DNA of 64,000 nt from the NCBI RefSeq assembly GCF_050948215.1, contig NC_135149.1, positions 11,079,001 through 11,143,000 of the forward strand. The letters are read 5' to 3'. This DNA is from Halictus rubicundus (lineage: Eukaryota > Arthropoda > Insecta > Hymenoptera > Halictidae). Positions 26,251 to 39,041 of this stretch are shown here, one piece after another. Made by a program: the position numbers and the translations under genes. Under the pieces are notes generated by a model, which saw nothing but the letters and a program-made list of their open reading frames with translations, made no database searches and had not been told where the DNA came from. Every line of letters starts with the position of its first letter. Position 1 is the first letter of the stretch.

Positions 26251-29200
26251 AATGACTGTGCTTCCGACAAGATGCGACGTCGCAGAACGAACGAAGAACA
26301 AGAAGAAGAAAGTATACGAAAAATAACAAAGCGTTCCTGAGAAATTGTATTACTTTCATTGATCTTCTTGAGTCTTCCACCTTGATAGATTCATATTTCA
26401 GAAAGTCTGCGATTTCCGTAGACAAGACTCTTTTTAACAAGCTTGCAACGCAACTACGGAGATGCAACATTCCATAATCGAGGTAGACGTCTCGGCCTCG
26501 GCGTATAAATTGTCAATTATCCTCATCGAAAGATCCCGTTTCCTTGAATCTCATATTCCTCCGTATGACGTTCGCGGAAAGGACAAAACGAAGCTGACAG
26601 CGGTCGAGGGAAGTGGTCTGGTTCGCCTTTGAGCGCTCGCAATCATATCCCCGATGCCGTTTTTCGTTCGCATAGCTATCAGCCGGTGCCCGTCGCCGCA
26701 CAAACGTTTGCAGAAATTGCGAAAGCTACCGACCTGGTGCAGATACAGCAACGAATAAGACGGAGGGGATGGGGAGGGGAGGGGAAGGGGAAGGGGGATA
26801 TACAAATGTCGGGTCTCTTATCCAACGGGGCGACCGTAATCTTCCGCGAGATAAACCGGCGTATCCCATGGCTACGTTCTTCTTGGTTCCGAGCGTGTTC
26901 GGTCACCAACACTGGCCAGAGAGCCGGATGGTATTAGTGTTACGACCCCGCGGGACAATGGTCCGCGCGATAAATTAACAAATGAATTAAAAGCGCCGGG
27001 GATAGAAGCTGAACAATTGCGGTTTCGGTCGCGTTCGTTGGTCACGTACGCTGGAACGAGGCGACCGGCTCCCGGAGAACCCCCGGTGTCTTGTTTCTTC
27101 TTTTATCAATTACCTCCGAACGAGTTTAGAGCGAGCCGCGGGAAAACGAAGGGAAATGCACCGTCAGATAAATTGACAAATGTTTATCTCGAACATTTTC
27201 TTCCTCCCTCTTCCTCTCTGTTTTCTCTCTATCTCTCTCTGTTTCTCTCGTTTTCAGTTCCGCGTTCGTGCACAAGCTAAATCTCGGTTAACTTCGGCGA
27301 ATCCCGCGCACGGCAGAATTAAATGCATCGAACTTCCTCCAGATTTATTACAATGCCAGAGAATTACGATTCTTCCGAGTTAACTTCCCTCTTGGATCTT
27401 CACGGGAACCCAGCGAAACGTCCGACGTTATAACCGAACCCCGGCGAGATTGAAATCGCTTGAGCTACGACTCCGTCCTGTAAAGAAAGGATAATTAAAG
27501 ATCTTTTAATCGTTTATTGCAGCGGGGCGCAATAATTCTGCCGTTTCGTCGCTAACGCGTCGACTACGTCTGCGACGCTCGACATTCGATATCCAATTTT
27601 ACACGATGTTTTTGTTGCCGCAGATTTTCCGTGCGTTGGGAAAATTGTCCGACATGTCGCTAACGAGATAGACAATGTTTTCTGGAGTTCTATTTTTTGT
27701 CGGAAAATCTGCGCACCGGAAATCGCGCGATTCCAGGCCGTGCTGGTAACGAAGCTGACATTAAAATCGACTTCGCTCATTTCCCTCAATGTTCCCGATT
27801 ATAGGCAGTAGGAACATGAAAAAGTTAGATTGATGGGAGAAAAAGACTGTGGAAAATTGTTGTGGAACAATTTCACTTTGTTGTATTCTTTGAGATCGTT
27901 GAATTGTGTAATAGTTTGTAACTTGATCTTATTACTGGACAGTGGACTTTGAGAATAAGAAAAAAATCTTCGGTCATATAAGGAGTTCATTCTCTCGGTA
28001 ATAGGTTTAACAAGTTGAAAGTAATGCATTGACGTTGTAATAAATTGTCTTAATTTTTCTACTGGTTCAATCGTTTCGTTTGAAGCTGTTTTTGTTCCCA
28101 GAACCCAGAAATTTAATCGATCCTACCCAGTTTCATCCATCCCAGTACAGTTTATAACCGGGAAAAGTGGAATTGATTACGTAATTCAGTAGTTCTAGAC
28201 TCTCTTATCATGGAAATTCATTTTAAATGGAAAAAGTTAAGCATTCATCAAGTGCTTCAGTAATCAAATGTAAAAAAAAAGGAATTTCTGGTCTATAAAG
28301 GATTCACTTCTCTCCACGTTTTCGTTTTACTTTAGCCATAACAATTATTCCAACAGCATCTACCCATAAACATTGCTTATATTGTTCCATAAAGACATAA
28401 GATTTATATCATTAATAACCAACACTAGACACTATCTTCACAAAATATTGTAGGTTGGCGATTAATCTGCAAGCAGGTGTCGAAATAATTCTGTACAGTC
28501 ATCTACAAACCCCCACACCCCCCACCCTTCACAAAATAATTTCCAGCAAGAAGCCTACCAATTCGAGTATGGTCTCCAGCTCTCCCACCTCTCGATTTCC
28601 CAGAACAACATAAAGAATCACAAGCCACAACTTTAAAGAACCAGATTGCCACGATCATTCGCACCCTAAGGTCCCCCGTAAGGCGGCCGTAACGGGCAGG
28701 ATTGTTTTTCGTTCGGTGAACGGGGTTCGTCGAATTAATGAGATTTACTTCGCCGAGTGCGCTCGCTGGCCGGATCGATCTCAGAATTGAGAACGGCGTG
28801 GGACGGCCTTGCAAAACAACGCGTACGTAATTGCCGTTACGATTCGACGGACACAGGGGGCCCCCGAAGCGAATTAGCAAATTAATTAAAAGCACTTGGC
28901 CGGGAATCCAAACAATCGTGGCCTGGGCCGACTGCACGGTTTTTCGGTCACGTAGTCGCTTCCTCTCACATCCACCTTGCCGACCTCCGTTTCCATCAGC
29001 TCGGCCGGGTTTTCCTCTCGCGATTCCGCTCCGCACCGCTCCGCACCGCTCTTGCCCTCATCCCGGAACGCGCGCCCGGCTTGGAGGCAGATGCGCTAAA
29101 TAGCCCGCAGGGAAACCGAAACGCTCCGCTCCCGTCGCCATGAATGTAGCTCGAGGGTGCATTTTATGGGGCAACGTTCACCCACCCGGCGACCTTTCCC

Positions 29201-29429
29201 CTGCAAGTTGACCCGTCTCTCGTTCTCAGATCAATCATCCCGACTTCTCGTTTACGAGCGCAAGATCGCGCACCCCCCCCCCCTCACCGATCGATCCTCC
29301 ACCGTGGAATCTTCGGAGACGCTCAAGGCGAACCTTCGCAGACTCTCCTCTGGCCTTTGAACGAGCCCCGGCTTCTTTTATGGGGTCCAAGTCGCGACGG
29401 GGAGAGTTCATCCCTCTGAAAAATAGATT
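26251..29429. other. Gene-free stretch
   Basis: Apart from the G-quadruplex motif, a CT-rich stretch at 27200-27250, a GCTCCGCACC triplication near 29025-29050 and a C run at 29273, nothing is recognised. The 177-codon minus-strand frame at 28503-29036 is low complexity in places and has no family features. Confidence 0.5.
26764..26797 (+). other. G-quadruplex motif
   Basis: Six G runs of four or five separated by one- or two-base A/T loops. It satisfies the four-tetrad intramolecular quadruplex pattern on the plus strand. No gene lies next to it. Confidence 0.85.
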
Positions 29430-30000
29430 AAGTTCCCGTGTCGAACGGTGCAGCAGTTTTGTACCCGTCTCCGGAACGTGCTATGCTGCTTCAATCCACC
29501 ACGAGCACACATAATTTGCATTTCGAAATCCTGTTGTTGATCTTCTGTAGTAGATTTAATGGTGGAAGCTTACGTCTTTTATACATGTTCAACCGAGGAC
29601 AGATTTGTTTGAGTAGAATAGTCAAGTAGAATTAGTCGGCGTCTGATCGGACAATTTTTCAGAGCAATCAAAGGTAGAAGTCTTGGCCGACGTCCCGTAA
29701 ACGTGTTCGACTCGGAAGGAGCTTTATTTGAAGTAAAATATAATCACCGAGTAGTATAGGTCAGGCTCCGATCATACAGGTAATAATTTATTCACCCTTT
29801 AGACTTGGAGACTTTTCGTAGATATACCAGAAAATCGAATCCGTTTATTCGTGACGCTTTGTTTGAAATATATTTACCCAGTGAAATAGGTCAGCCTATG
29901 GTCAGACATACAATCAACTCTTTATACTCGGAGTTTTTCCTCAGAATTTCCAAGAAATTCCAACCCATTTATTCGAAAAATAGTGACGTACCGTTTGATA
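29430..30000 (+). repeat. Degenerate array related to the 16.2-kb and 39.4-kb repeats
   Basis: Repeated words are AGTAGAAT, GGTAGAAG, GAGCTTTATTTGAAGTAAAATAT, AGTATAGGTCAGGCTCCGATCA and AAATAGGTCAGCCTATGGTCAGAC, roughly 120 bases apart. No gene is seen here. Confidence 0.52.
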
Positions 30001-30507
30001 TAAAATGGTACTGAAAATAATTACTATTGTTGCAATTGATATAGAAAATTTTTATTCCAGATAAAGATCAAGATCATTTATGTTTCGATTGTAGATTGCC
30101 TTCAGTGGCTTGTGAATGTAATTTTGATCAAATTTGGATGATCACCGGTAGCTGTGAATGTTATAGAGGAGGACTCCATAGGGAATTCCTTAACGGTCTA
30201 CATATTATGAAACGAGCTGAGGAGACAATTGACCCGGTAGATGTGTTTAATCTGTGGATGTGTCTGACATCCACGTCAGGGATTGGAACAGTGAGAGTAG
30301 TATGCGCCGTTCCAACCACCCACTGATATGGGTTTATATGTTTCCTGCCTCTGTATAAACACCAGTCAGCTGTACATACGAGCAGTATAAGCAACCCCTT
30401 GACACGTGCGATCCACGCCGACCGCGTGTGGTTTATGGTCAGTTGATCTACTAGCATCCGAGATAAGCACTCCGTTCGTAAGACATTACATCCATACAAA
30501 TTTCTAT

Positions 30508-30714
30508 TTAACCCTTGTGGGCTAATTTCGCCATCGGGATTTCACTGGTATTTCATCTTGTACAAGCTATAACGATTTATTTATCAAACGTGTAACGATT
30601 TATTTATCAAACCCAACCACCTCGCATCAATTAAATCATATCTGGGGATGCAAAAACGAAATCAGGCAACGTACAAAATTTTACATACGTCTGCAATGCA
30701 TTGTAAAGGGTTAA
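30508..30714. mobile_element. TTAA-bounded miniature element with internal 24-base tandem duplication
   Basis: Left end TTAACCCTTGTGGGC, right end TGTAAAGGGTTAA. Inside, the word AACGATTTATTTATCAAAC occurs twice in tandem at about 30568-30611. Confidence 0.62.
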
Positions 30715-33700
30715 GTAAACGAGCAACCGGATTTCCCGTTCACATAAACAAATTGAATATTACACAAACCGAGTTAATGCCCATCCCTTATGCAGCCGAT
30801 TTCAATCAAATCGAAACAACAGGTCATTAAACCAACAATTGCCCGAACACGCGAAAGTAAATTTATCGATCGTAAATTGCAAATACGTAGAATTATTCAA
30901 AGCAATGATTTAATAATCCCGCGTGATATATAATCTCGAATATTGTAGACCGATCATTTCCATGGAACAATTTCTATCCAAAGAAATTTCTCGCGCCGAT
31001 CAAGCTCGATTTACCGTGGGCACCGAACTGCTTTTTCCAACGCGCGATAAGCAGCTACGCAGACAATTAAACAATTCTTAATTATTCGATGAAGATAACA
31101 CGGTTACCGCTTGTTGTCCGCCCGGCGCTTATCTGCCGAGACTAGGTGGTAATGCACGACGGTCATTTTTAACGGTTAACGAGATCTTCTTCGTCGGAGT
31201 CTTGGACAAAAAAAAACAAAGTAGCACGGGACGGCGGAGAGAGGAGGAACGGAAGAGGAGAAAGAGGAACGAAGCGGAGAAAAACGGGGAGAAAGACGGG
31301 AAATATTGTTTCGCGGATAGCTCCCTTGTTGTCCCGCGTCCGCGAGGCTAAAAAGAGAACGATAAGAGCCGGAGAACTCTCTTATCTCGCTTGATATTCG
31401 CCGCCGACGGTCGTAATGCCCGGCATTCGGGATGTCTCAAGAATCTCCGCCAGTTCCTGGGCGAAATTTTTTCGCGTTCCCCTAACGAATGGTACGTCCG
31501 GTAATGAAAAATAAATACAGAGAAACCTGGCCGCGCCGCGTCACGAGAAAACTCGAATGGACCGAAACGAATTGCTACAGAAGTTCTGGTAACCCTTCGC
31601 CTTACACAAAATTTACTAAATACGTAGGATATACATCTATGAAATAGATGAAATGATCTATGAATGAAATCTATCTGAATCTTGAATGAAATCTGAATCT
31701 TCTATCTCTCTGTTATCGATATTTAACAATTAGTGAAAATATAAAGAGTAGTATAAATTATAGCCCATTAAGTGGACATGCAATCTCTCACATATGTCTT
31801 TAAAAGCGAATCAAAGAATTAGCAGAATGTTTTGGAATTATTACACACTGAACTTGGACACTCACCATTCTTTCGTTCATGACCACAAGATATAAATTGC
31901 TTTATTAAAATTATGCAGTCGTATAGATGATATGCGAACGGAGGGTGTGTGGTCGAGGGTTGAATTCGGTTGGATTTCTACTTCCGCTACTAGTTGGGAC
32001 AGCTTGTGGAGAGCTGTGCGCCAGGAAAAGCTTCTTTTGGGAGCGGAAACGCGAATCGAATTAGCTCGACATTTTTCATATTTTCAGTAAAATTAGAGGG
32101 CTGGAACGGAGCTCTTGAGCTGCTAGAATGCTGCGAAGGTTTGTCCTGATTACTGCTCGGCCCATTTTCATGGATTCGTGAGGGATTGTCGCGCAGATGA
32201 AGAAACTCTTCGAGGGTCCCGGTAAGGGATGACGAATGGGCGCCGCGAGATATGAAAATTTAAGAAAAATTGCTCCAATTTAAGGGGTGACGGCCGCGAA
32301 GAAAAAAAGGAGGGTGGCGGAATCAGAGCAAAGCAGCCCAAGTTTTCCGGGGGTGTTAATGCGGAGAGAGCGTTCTCGAAATCGCGCGAGCAGAGGGATC
32401 GCCGACAAGCGCGGGAACGCGTCGCATAATTTATGCGATCATAGATGTAATCGCATTTGAATATTCACAACTATGAGCGTCGCCGGAGCCGGTAACTTTA
32501 TAATTACCAAGTAAATTACCTTTCCTCCGGTCCTCGACGACCCTTCTTCCTCCTTCCAAACGAATCTTTTCCACCCCCTTCGCTCGGTCGCCGCCACGTA
32601 CGGGGAACTGTGGAGGACCGAGGGAGAGGAGGGGGGGAATTTATTGAAAATTAAGTCCGATTTTATCGCGCGGAAACTTTCCAATTTTCTACGGTTACTT
32701 TCGCGTTCTATTTCGACCGGCCGGCGAAGAATTTGCGACGGAGACGCCCGCGCCGCGAGACCCGACGCTTAATAAACGTCAACCCCCTGATTATGCCTTC
32801 TTACCGCGCGATCCGGGACCTTTTTTTCCTGCGCACGAACCGGTGAAATCCTCCGCGAAGTGTACAAAGTGCGGTCCGAGTATCCTCCGTGCGAAACCAA
32901 TTTCTCCTCCGTGCTCGAAAACGAGTAAATAAAATAGAACGGTGTGCAACAAAAATCGGATTAAAGGTTCCACACTTTCCTGCTAGTCTTTCGGTAGTAG
33001 TTCTCTTGGACCGTGGTGTTTTCGGGCCTGTTGAGCATTTGGACCCGTGGGTGTACCGAAATCTTTATCCAGTTCACGTAAACTGTGAAACAATTCGACC
33101 TCGTCTCTGAAAAAGTAAGATTAATTCGGAAATCCTGAAATTCGTATGCTTGCGAAATAAAATGCCTGCTTCTTTAACACTATACCTAACACAGTCGGTG
33201 ATATAACCAGTTCTATTTTTTATTTTACAATTATCGAAATTATAATAATACCTTCACAGGAATTGACTTGATAGATGTTAACCAGTTAACTGTGGAATTT
33301 AATTTTAAAAATCCCTCACGGCGCGGAATTAAAATCAAGCAATGACGAATATATACGTCGAATGCAGGCCAAAGGCCGCTATTATAAATTTTACGAAAAA
33401 ACGAAAGCAAAATGAGAAAGAATTACACTTTTATTCGATAAGACATTAACAATTCATTAACGTTAACCGCGCCGCAATAGAATTTTGGATGACGTGACAC
33501 GTGACGTCAAACGCGCTGAACTGGTTAAATAAATTAAATCTAGTTATTTTTATTAGAAAAAGTAATTATTAGTTAATTTTTTTATACGTTATCCAATAAT
33601 TCTAACATCTCAAGAGAACTCAACTGGTTTGGTAGAATTTTAAAAAAGTCACTCATTTCTAAAGGGTGTCCACTTAATTTTGTTCCCGAGTGTATATCAT

Positions 33701-36700
33701 TTCGATTCGATCGCGGAAGATCGATCGCTGTTAGGTGTTACGTTCTTTCGATTCTCTAACCAAACGGAGATTTCGAATCCGAAGGTTCGTCTGTCAGCAG
33801 CACGCTCGCGTCACGAAAATGATTTTTCATAAGTCTGTTCGCCGATGTTAAACCGCAACTTTGCGTTTGGCGCGAACTGGACGTGATGTGTGGGAGACGA
33901 GGAGAGACACCAGGGGTACACAAAATACGTAGTCCCTTAATGGAATACAAACTTCCGTTAACTATTGTAACGAAATTATTTGAAAACTGTCGACGGCGTG
34001 GAGTGGTCCGGGGGAGATGTCCGCGAGGCACACGCGGGGCTTTCCCGGTGTTAACGCGAAAGTAATGCATGTTTCGGTGCATAACGTGTTTTACCGGGTG
34101 CCATAAACGATGGCCTGAACGCGGAGTAGTTGAAACTCGTCCGGGCACAATGGGGAAAGTACCGAAAATGGACGGGGTATCGTCGAACCTCTCCGTGCTC
34201 GCCGTAAAATCGGGTTTCGCCCTCTTCGAACGACGATCGGCGGATTCGGACCGGCAGCGAATCGATAAACGTTTCCAATTAATTTCTACCTTTAATGCTC
34301 GCGTTGTTATTGGGGAAATTGGTGTACGCTCCGAAATATATGCTTAATGGATTGCGCGGCTTTACCGCCGATAATGGTTTCGTTGTGCCGTCAAAGAAAT
34401 GCTTAAACAGAAATGTAAATACAGCAAATGAAATTTCTCCGACATTACGGAATTTAAAGAGCGGTTTACTGGGCCCGTGAAACTGAGGGATGCGCTCGTT
34501 TAGCGGTGTCGACGCAAGAGCATTAATATATTCGCGTAGATGCCGTGATAATGGAGAAGTTCAGTGGAAAACTGGAACGAGAGAGCATTTTCATCAAAAC
34601 TAAAATAATTTCAGTTTCGCATTACATTTTCCCCGAGCCCTCAATCGTTATCATTTGCTGGGAGAAAGGGCTCGGTAATGCGGAACTTATAGAGCAGCTA
34701 GAAACACGGTATAACAAGTTCTGCGCGATGCGATTAACGCAACAAATTTTAATTAATCTTCACCACTATCGCAAACATCGAATGAAAACGAGAAACAGCA
34801 TGAGAAGAGCAACAGCAAACGACAGAATTGTTCAGGAAGTGTTCGCGGGAATGTCGACCAGCAACACAGAGCTTCTCGACGAACCAGAACTTGTCCTTGT
34901 CTCTTCAGAAAGCTACGTGGACAAAGAAGAAATTGATACATATGTGAGGCCGCGTATAATCCGCGAAGGGTTAATTAAAACGGGACTCTGTCAGACGAAA
35001 AGGAAAGATCGCGGGGGACGTGCTGACAGTTTAATTAAACCCGTAGAAGAGTACCAAAGAGCGCGTTGAATATCGTTGTAACGGTCGCACGCGCGAAAAC
35101 AGCCGTGAAATCCGACCCTTCTTACCACGATGGAACGTATCCTTGTAAAAGCGTCGCTAAAGAGCATCGGCCGCATCCTGATTTCACCGTCGATCCGGGA
35201 GATTCGGATAAATAAGAGCCGGGCGTCGGGCTCATCCAGAATTCGACGTGAGCGGAAGCGGAACGAGTCCCTTTTATCGACAGATATCCAACCGGCTTTC
35301 GTCCGCGAACTTTACGACAACGGCCAGCCTCCCTGTTCCAGCTTTTATCGAGACGTCCTTCCTTGCGTGTATTTATTCGGCGGACAGCCGGCAAGAGAGC
35401 CTGAATTTATTTATAAGCGGCTGGGGCCACCCCCCTGGGACGGACAAAGCGCGGAGAACTGCGAAGTCCTCTTTACCTGTCCGCGCTACTCGTCCATCAA
35501 TTATACACCTGGAACGCCGCTTCCAAGTCACCCTCGAATAACAACTAATTCGTTCCGAGGAATAATGGAGAAACACGAGGGAAACGAACAGCCGTGACAG
35601 CACTCGGATCGGCCGAAAGAGAGATAATGCAGTTGACATTCGATAAGCAACCGCGATACGGGCTCCGGAGATACCTGACTGGATTACGAGCTTGCTTTCT
35701 CGATGTTGCCCACCTGTAGGGTGAGGCGATTCCTTCGGATTCGATAAATAAATGATCGTTCTGTTGCGAATGATGGAACAATGTTGATAGCGCGAAATGT
35801 GCCGTACGGTGTCAGGAATTCTTTGATGCAATTTTAAAATTTGTTCTCGGAGGAACTTCCGAACGTTCGAGGGCTTAATTTGCAGGTAGAAGATTGCACA
35901 TTCTGATAGGCGCGCTTGGATTTCAACAAAAACCCCGCGAGGATTTCGAAAAGTACATAGAACCCGGCCGTCACGCGTCGACTAAAAATCACTAAAATTA
36001 GAGGGATATTTTTCAATCAAGTTTACAATGCGTTCCCGTAGGAATTTTCGAACGTTCCAGGGCTTCAATTAGAGGTGGAATACAATGGCATCTAGTTCTA
36101 AACTGCCAACAGGCAGAGCCCATCGAACGAATCGATAACGACAAATTCAACGTGCAGCCCGTTAAACGGATTATCTAGAAGGATTCCGTTGCATTTCTAC
36201 ATATTGCGCGGTCCAGCGCAGCCAGCATCTCGACAGCGGAACAAGAGCGCATTAGCCTCGAATCCGTGGCGCACACGTGCGCACGGCGCACCGCGCTTTC
36301 TCCTTCGCTCGGTCGTTGTGTGCCCAATGTCGTTATATAAACGGTTATACCCGGTAATTGCCGAGTTGTTGTCCCACGGGAACGGAAGGAGCTGGAACAA
36401 AGCGTCGATGTTAATTAGTCGACGACGGCTGGATCGTAGGTATCGCAGGAGGATCGAGGATTTCGAGCGGAATCGTCTTCCGGTGCCACGGGCATCTACA
36501 GATATTTTCTGGCAGCTTTAACACAACAAAGTGCAGCTGCGTTTATACCAACTTCGGAAAGTTAATCGTTCGATCGCCTCAATCATTCTGTCCTCTGATG
36601 TCGTTCGTTCCCTTCTTGCTATTGTTCTGTTTATTCCTACTTTGCTTTTTGTACTATTCATTTCATTTCCGTAGCATTTATTCTCGCTTGCAACGCTGCG

Positions 36701-36737
36701 ACACGACTTTCTATTTTCACTTTGCTTCTTCTCCGTA
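30715..36737. other. Gene-free stretch with one TTAA element
   Basis: Near 33668-33697 the words GGTGTCCACTTAATTTTGTTCCCGAGTGTAT resemble one end of a Tc1-like element, without a partner. The 172-codon plus-strand frame at 34551-35069 could not be assigned. Otherwise nothing is seen. Confidence 0.5.
33278..33528. mobile_element. TTAA-bounded miniature element with CACGTGACGTCA
   Basis: Left end TTAACCAGTTAACTG, right end GCTGAACTGGTTAA (inverse AACCAGTT). The right part holds GACGTGACACGTGACGTCA at about 33490, with a CRE-like TGACGTCA and an E-box CACGTG overlapping. Confidence 0.6.
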
Positions 36738-37774
36738 ACTAGACTGTGGACGTTTACGCGTTTATGGTATTCAAAAATTTCTGAAATGCGGAACAACGTT
36801 GGGGTCAACAAACAATGCTGGCATCTCTGCTTTATTTCCACCCGAAAGAATATTTTAGCGGACGAAATGCATTTTTCCCGTGCCTCCACTGTTACAAAAT
36901 GATTCACGAAGGGAGTATTTTTTTTTTTTACGAAAATCCACAAATTATTTACAACTTTCGGAGGCATCTTACAACCCTTTATCGACGTTGTGCTCACGTG
37001 GAATTTGTCCGGATTTGTGTTCTAATTGGCCAGATCTATCGGAGTTTAATACGGCAAGCGAGAAAGGAATAAAATCGCAGTAAAATCAAGTGTCCCATAA
37101 CACTCGGCTGTTTCGTGTTCTTTCCGCGTGCTTCGAGAATCCGATAGCCCATCGGCAGAAAACTCGATCAGCTATAAAACCGCTCTAAAATGTTTGTCGA
37201 CGGCGTCAGACCGGGGCTCGCAGCCCCCACGGCACGACCAAAGACATAAACGACATCCGCTAAAATAGAGAAATTATTCCGAGCGATTTCTCGCGAGATT
37301 GACTCCACCGCCCTTGTAATTGAGATGCGAAATAATAGCGGGACGCGGATGCATTCCGTTATATTCTCTCCAGATTCCAGGATGGTAATCGGACGCTTTG
37401 CCGAGCAAACATGGTTGGAATTAATCGCGAGTTGCTTGGGGCATCGACGTGGAGCGCTGCGGCTCAAACAGAGGCCTGGAATTAGTCTACGCACAGATTT
37501 ACCCTAATCGTTGCCTACACTTGCACCAAGAAATCACCCGATCTACTTGTTCATTAAATCAAACCGAGGAATTCTGGGAACGAACCGGATCACGAATAGA
37601 GTCTTGATCTTTATGCAAAATCAATATTTTCTTCATCGATTAGAAGCCAAATACGAATATCATGCTTCTTTTAAAAATGTTCTGCAGGTGAAAATAATAT
37701 ACAGACACTCTTCATTGTTTTAAATTTCATCTACACAGTTTTTCCGTAAACGCGTATAATCCGCAGTGTAGTCG
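36738..37774. mobile_element. Possible longer element between two ACTAGACTGCGG-type ends
   Basis: ACTAGACTGTGGACGTTTACGCG at about 36738 and the inverse CGCGTATAATCCGCAGTGTAGT ending at about 37774 are the same type of end in opposite orientation, 1.04 kb apart. Whether they are the two ends of one element or two unrelated fragments cannot be told here. No transposase is recognised between them. Confidence 0.3.
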
Positions 37775-38599
37775 TTCAAGCGTGCCGGAAATGGCGCTTT
37801 TAACATGATTTTTACATTTTCTCAAGTCCTTTAACGGCAAGTTCATTGTCTCGTGATTGCGCGACACGACAATTATGCGTTCAGAATGCAGCTAGACGTG
37901 AATAACTTTGAATATCAAAAGTTGGCGTGAATTTGAAGAAGACAACAAGAGGCGTCACGTATTCTCTTCGGTCTCATCTTCGTCGCGAGATAAAGCTAAG
38001 AACGACGAGATCCAAACAAAGTAAAGTCGAATACATGCGAATGAAATCTGGCGCCTCTGAAGGAGAATTAGAGTGAATGCCAGCGCGTGATATTTGTAGC
38101 TTTATTCTCGATAAAACAATCATTTGATGTTTTACTATTGCGTCAATTTGGCACAAGAGAGACGCATCAAGTTGCACGAAGCGGACAATTAAAATCGCTA
38201 TTTTCTTCTCGTCGCTTCGGGCACAATCAATCATCCGTTATAGGAATATTAACACAAATTCGATTATCAAGCCACTAATGAAATAGATTAATGCTTGTAC
38301 GAAGCATAGAATTCACGCGGCTGTCAACGTGCTAATAATCTTTTCCTGCTCGCCCTGATCCTGGTAAATTATTTAATGAAACCAAACCTGATAAATCAAC
38401 GCTCTGTCCTCAATATGTAGCTTTCTTTGCAGCAGAGGTATACAAATTATTTTGATTCTACCATTTTATTTACGAACATCGATCTGTACTAATTCGACAC
38501 GATTTTCTTGGTCGGTGATACCTGTACCTTTTGGGGGTCTTGTTGCATCTGGAAGTACCTTGATCTGAGGTAAAGAATGGCAATTCAATCTGGGGAAAT

Positions 38600-39033
38600 A
38601 ATTACGCAGACGGTTGACGCGTCAGTCCCACGCGTTAATTCGCGGACTTTAGGAAAAAAATCTGGCGCGACAGTGACGAAGTAACAGGGGGAACATCAAT
38701 CTTCATAGTAGCAGCGTCTCGTTGGCATTATTCGCATGAGCGACCTTCTCCCAGCGTCGACGGCAGGCACGGTGGGGACGGCGTGAACCCCTCTACGAGC
38801 AAAAAGGAGCCTCGGCAGCTAATTGTCACACGCTGGCCGATCACTTGTCACTCGGGATCCAATAGTCACAGCGCGAGCTCCATCCAAGGGATCGTCCTTC
38901 CAATCACGTAGCGAAGACATCGCGTGCAACCGAACCTCGGAACAGAAAAACGGGCACCGACAGTGAACAATTCGTATAGTCGCTGTTAATTACGTTGCTC
39001 ACCTGGTCGAATCGAATTTGTCGGACCGTGGCG
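38600..39033 (+). promoter_or_regulatory. Presumed promoter and 5' UTR region of the PC1/3 gene
   Basis: Sequence directly upstream of the proposed start codon. No TATA box at a convincing distance and no clear initiator could be singled out. Three short GTCAC words lie between 38825 and 38870. The placement is inferred only from the position of the first coding exon. Confidence 0.25.
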
Positions 39034-39041
39034 ATGCGTTG
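39034..39041 (+). CDS. PCSK1-like: PC1/3 exon 1, coding part (start codon micro-exon)
   Basis: Eight coding bases, ATGCGTTG, followed by the donor GTACGT. Spliced to exon 2 they read Met-Arg-Cys and continue into a typical signal peptide. The start was chosen because exon 2 alone offers only one in-frame ATG (39153), which would drop the hydrophobic core. This ATG is the right distance (65 bases) and phase (two bases carried over) from the exon 2 acceptor. The 5' UTR upstream is not delimited. A different upstream exon cannot be excluded. Confidence 0.68.

Noticed and set aside
28503..29036. Minus-strand open frame of 177 codons
   Set aside because: Glycine/arginine-rich, runs through GC-rich simple sequence, no motif and no splice context.
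33668..33697. Tc1-like end near 33.68 kb
   Set aside because: No inverse partner or transposase frame found nearby; left as a possible fragment only.
34551..35069. Plus-strand open frame of 172 codons (starts MEKFSGKLERES)
   Set aside because: No recognisable domain, and several frames that are clearly antisense shadows or low complexity in this window are as long or longer (up to 185 codons). Length alone does not support it.
36518..36997. Minus-strand open frame of 159 codons
   Set aside because: It overlaps an ACTAGACTGCGG-type repeat end at 36738 and reads as lysine/arginine/serine-rich without any family signature.
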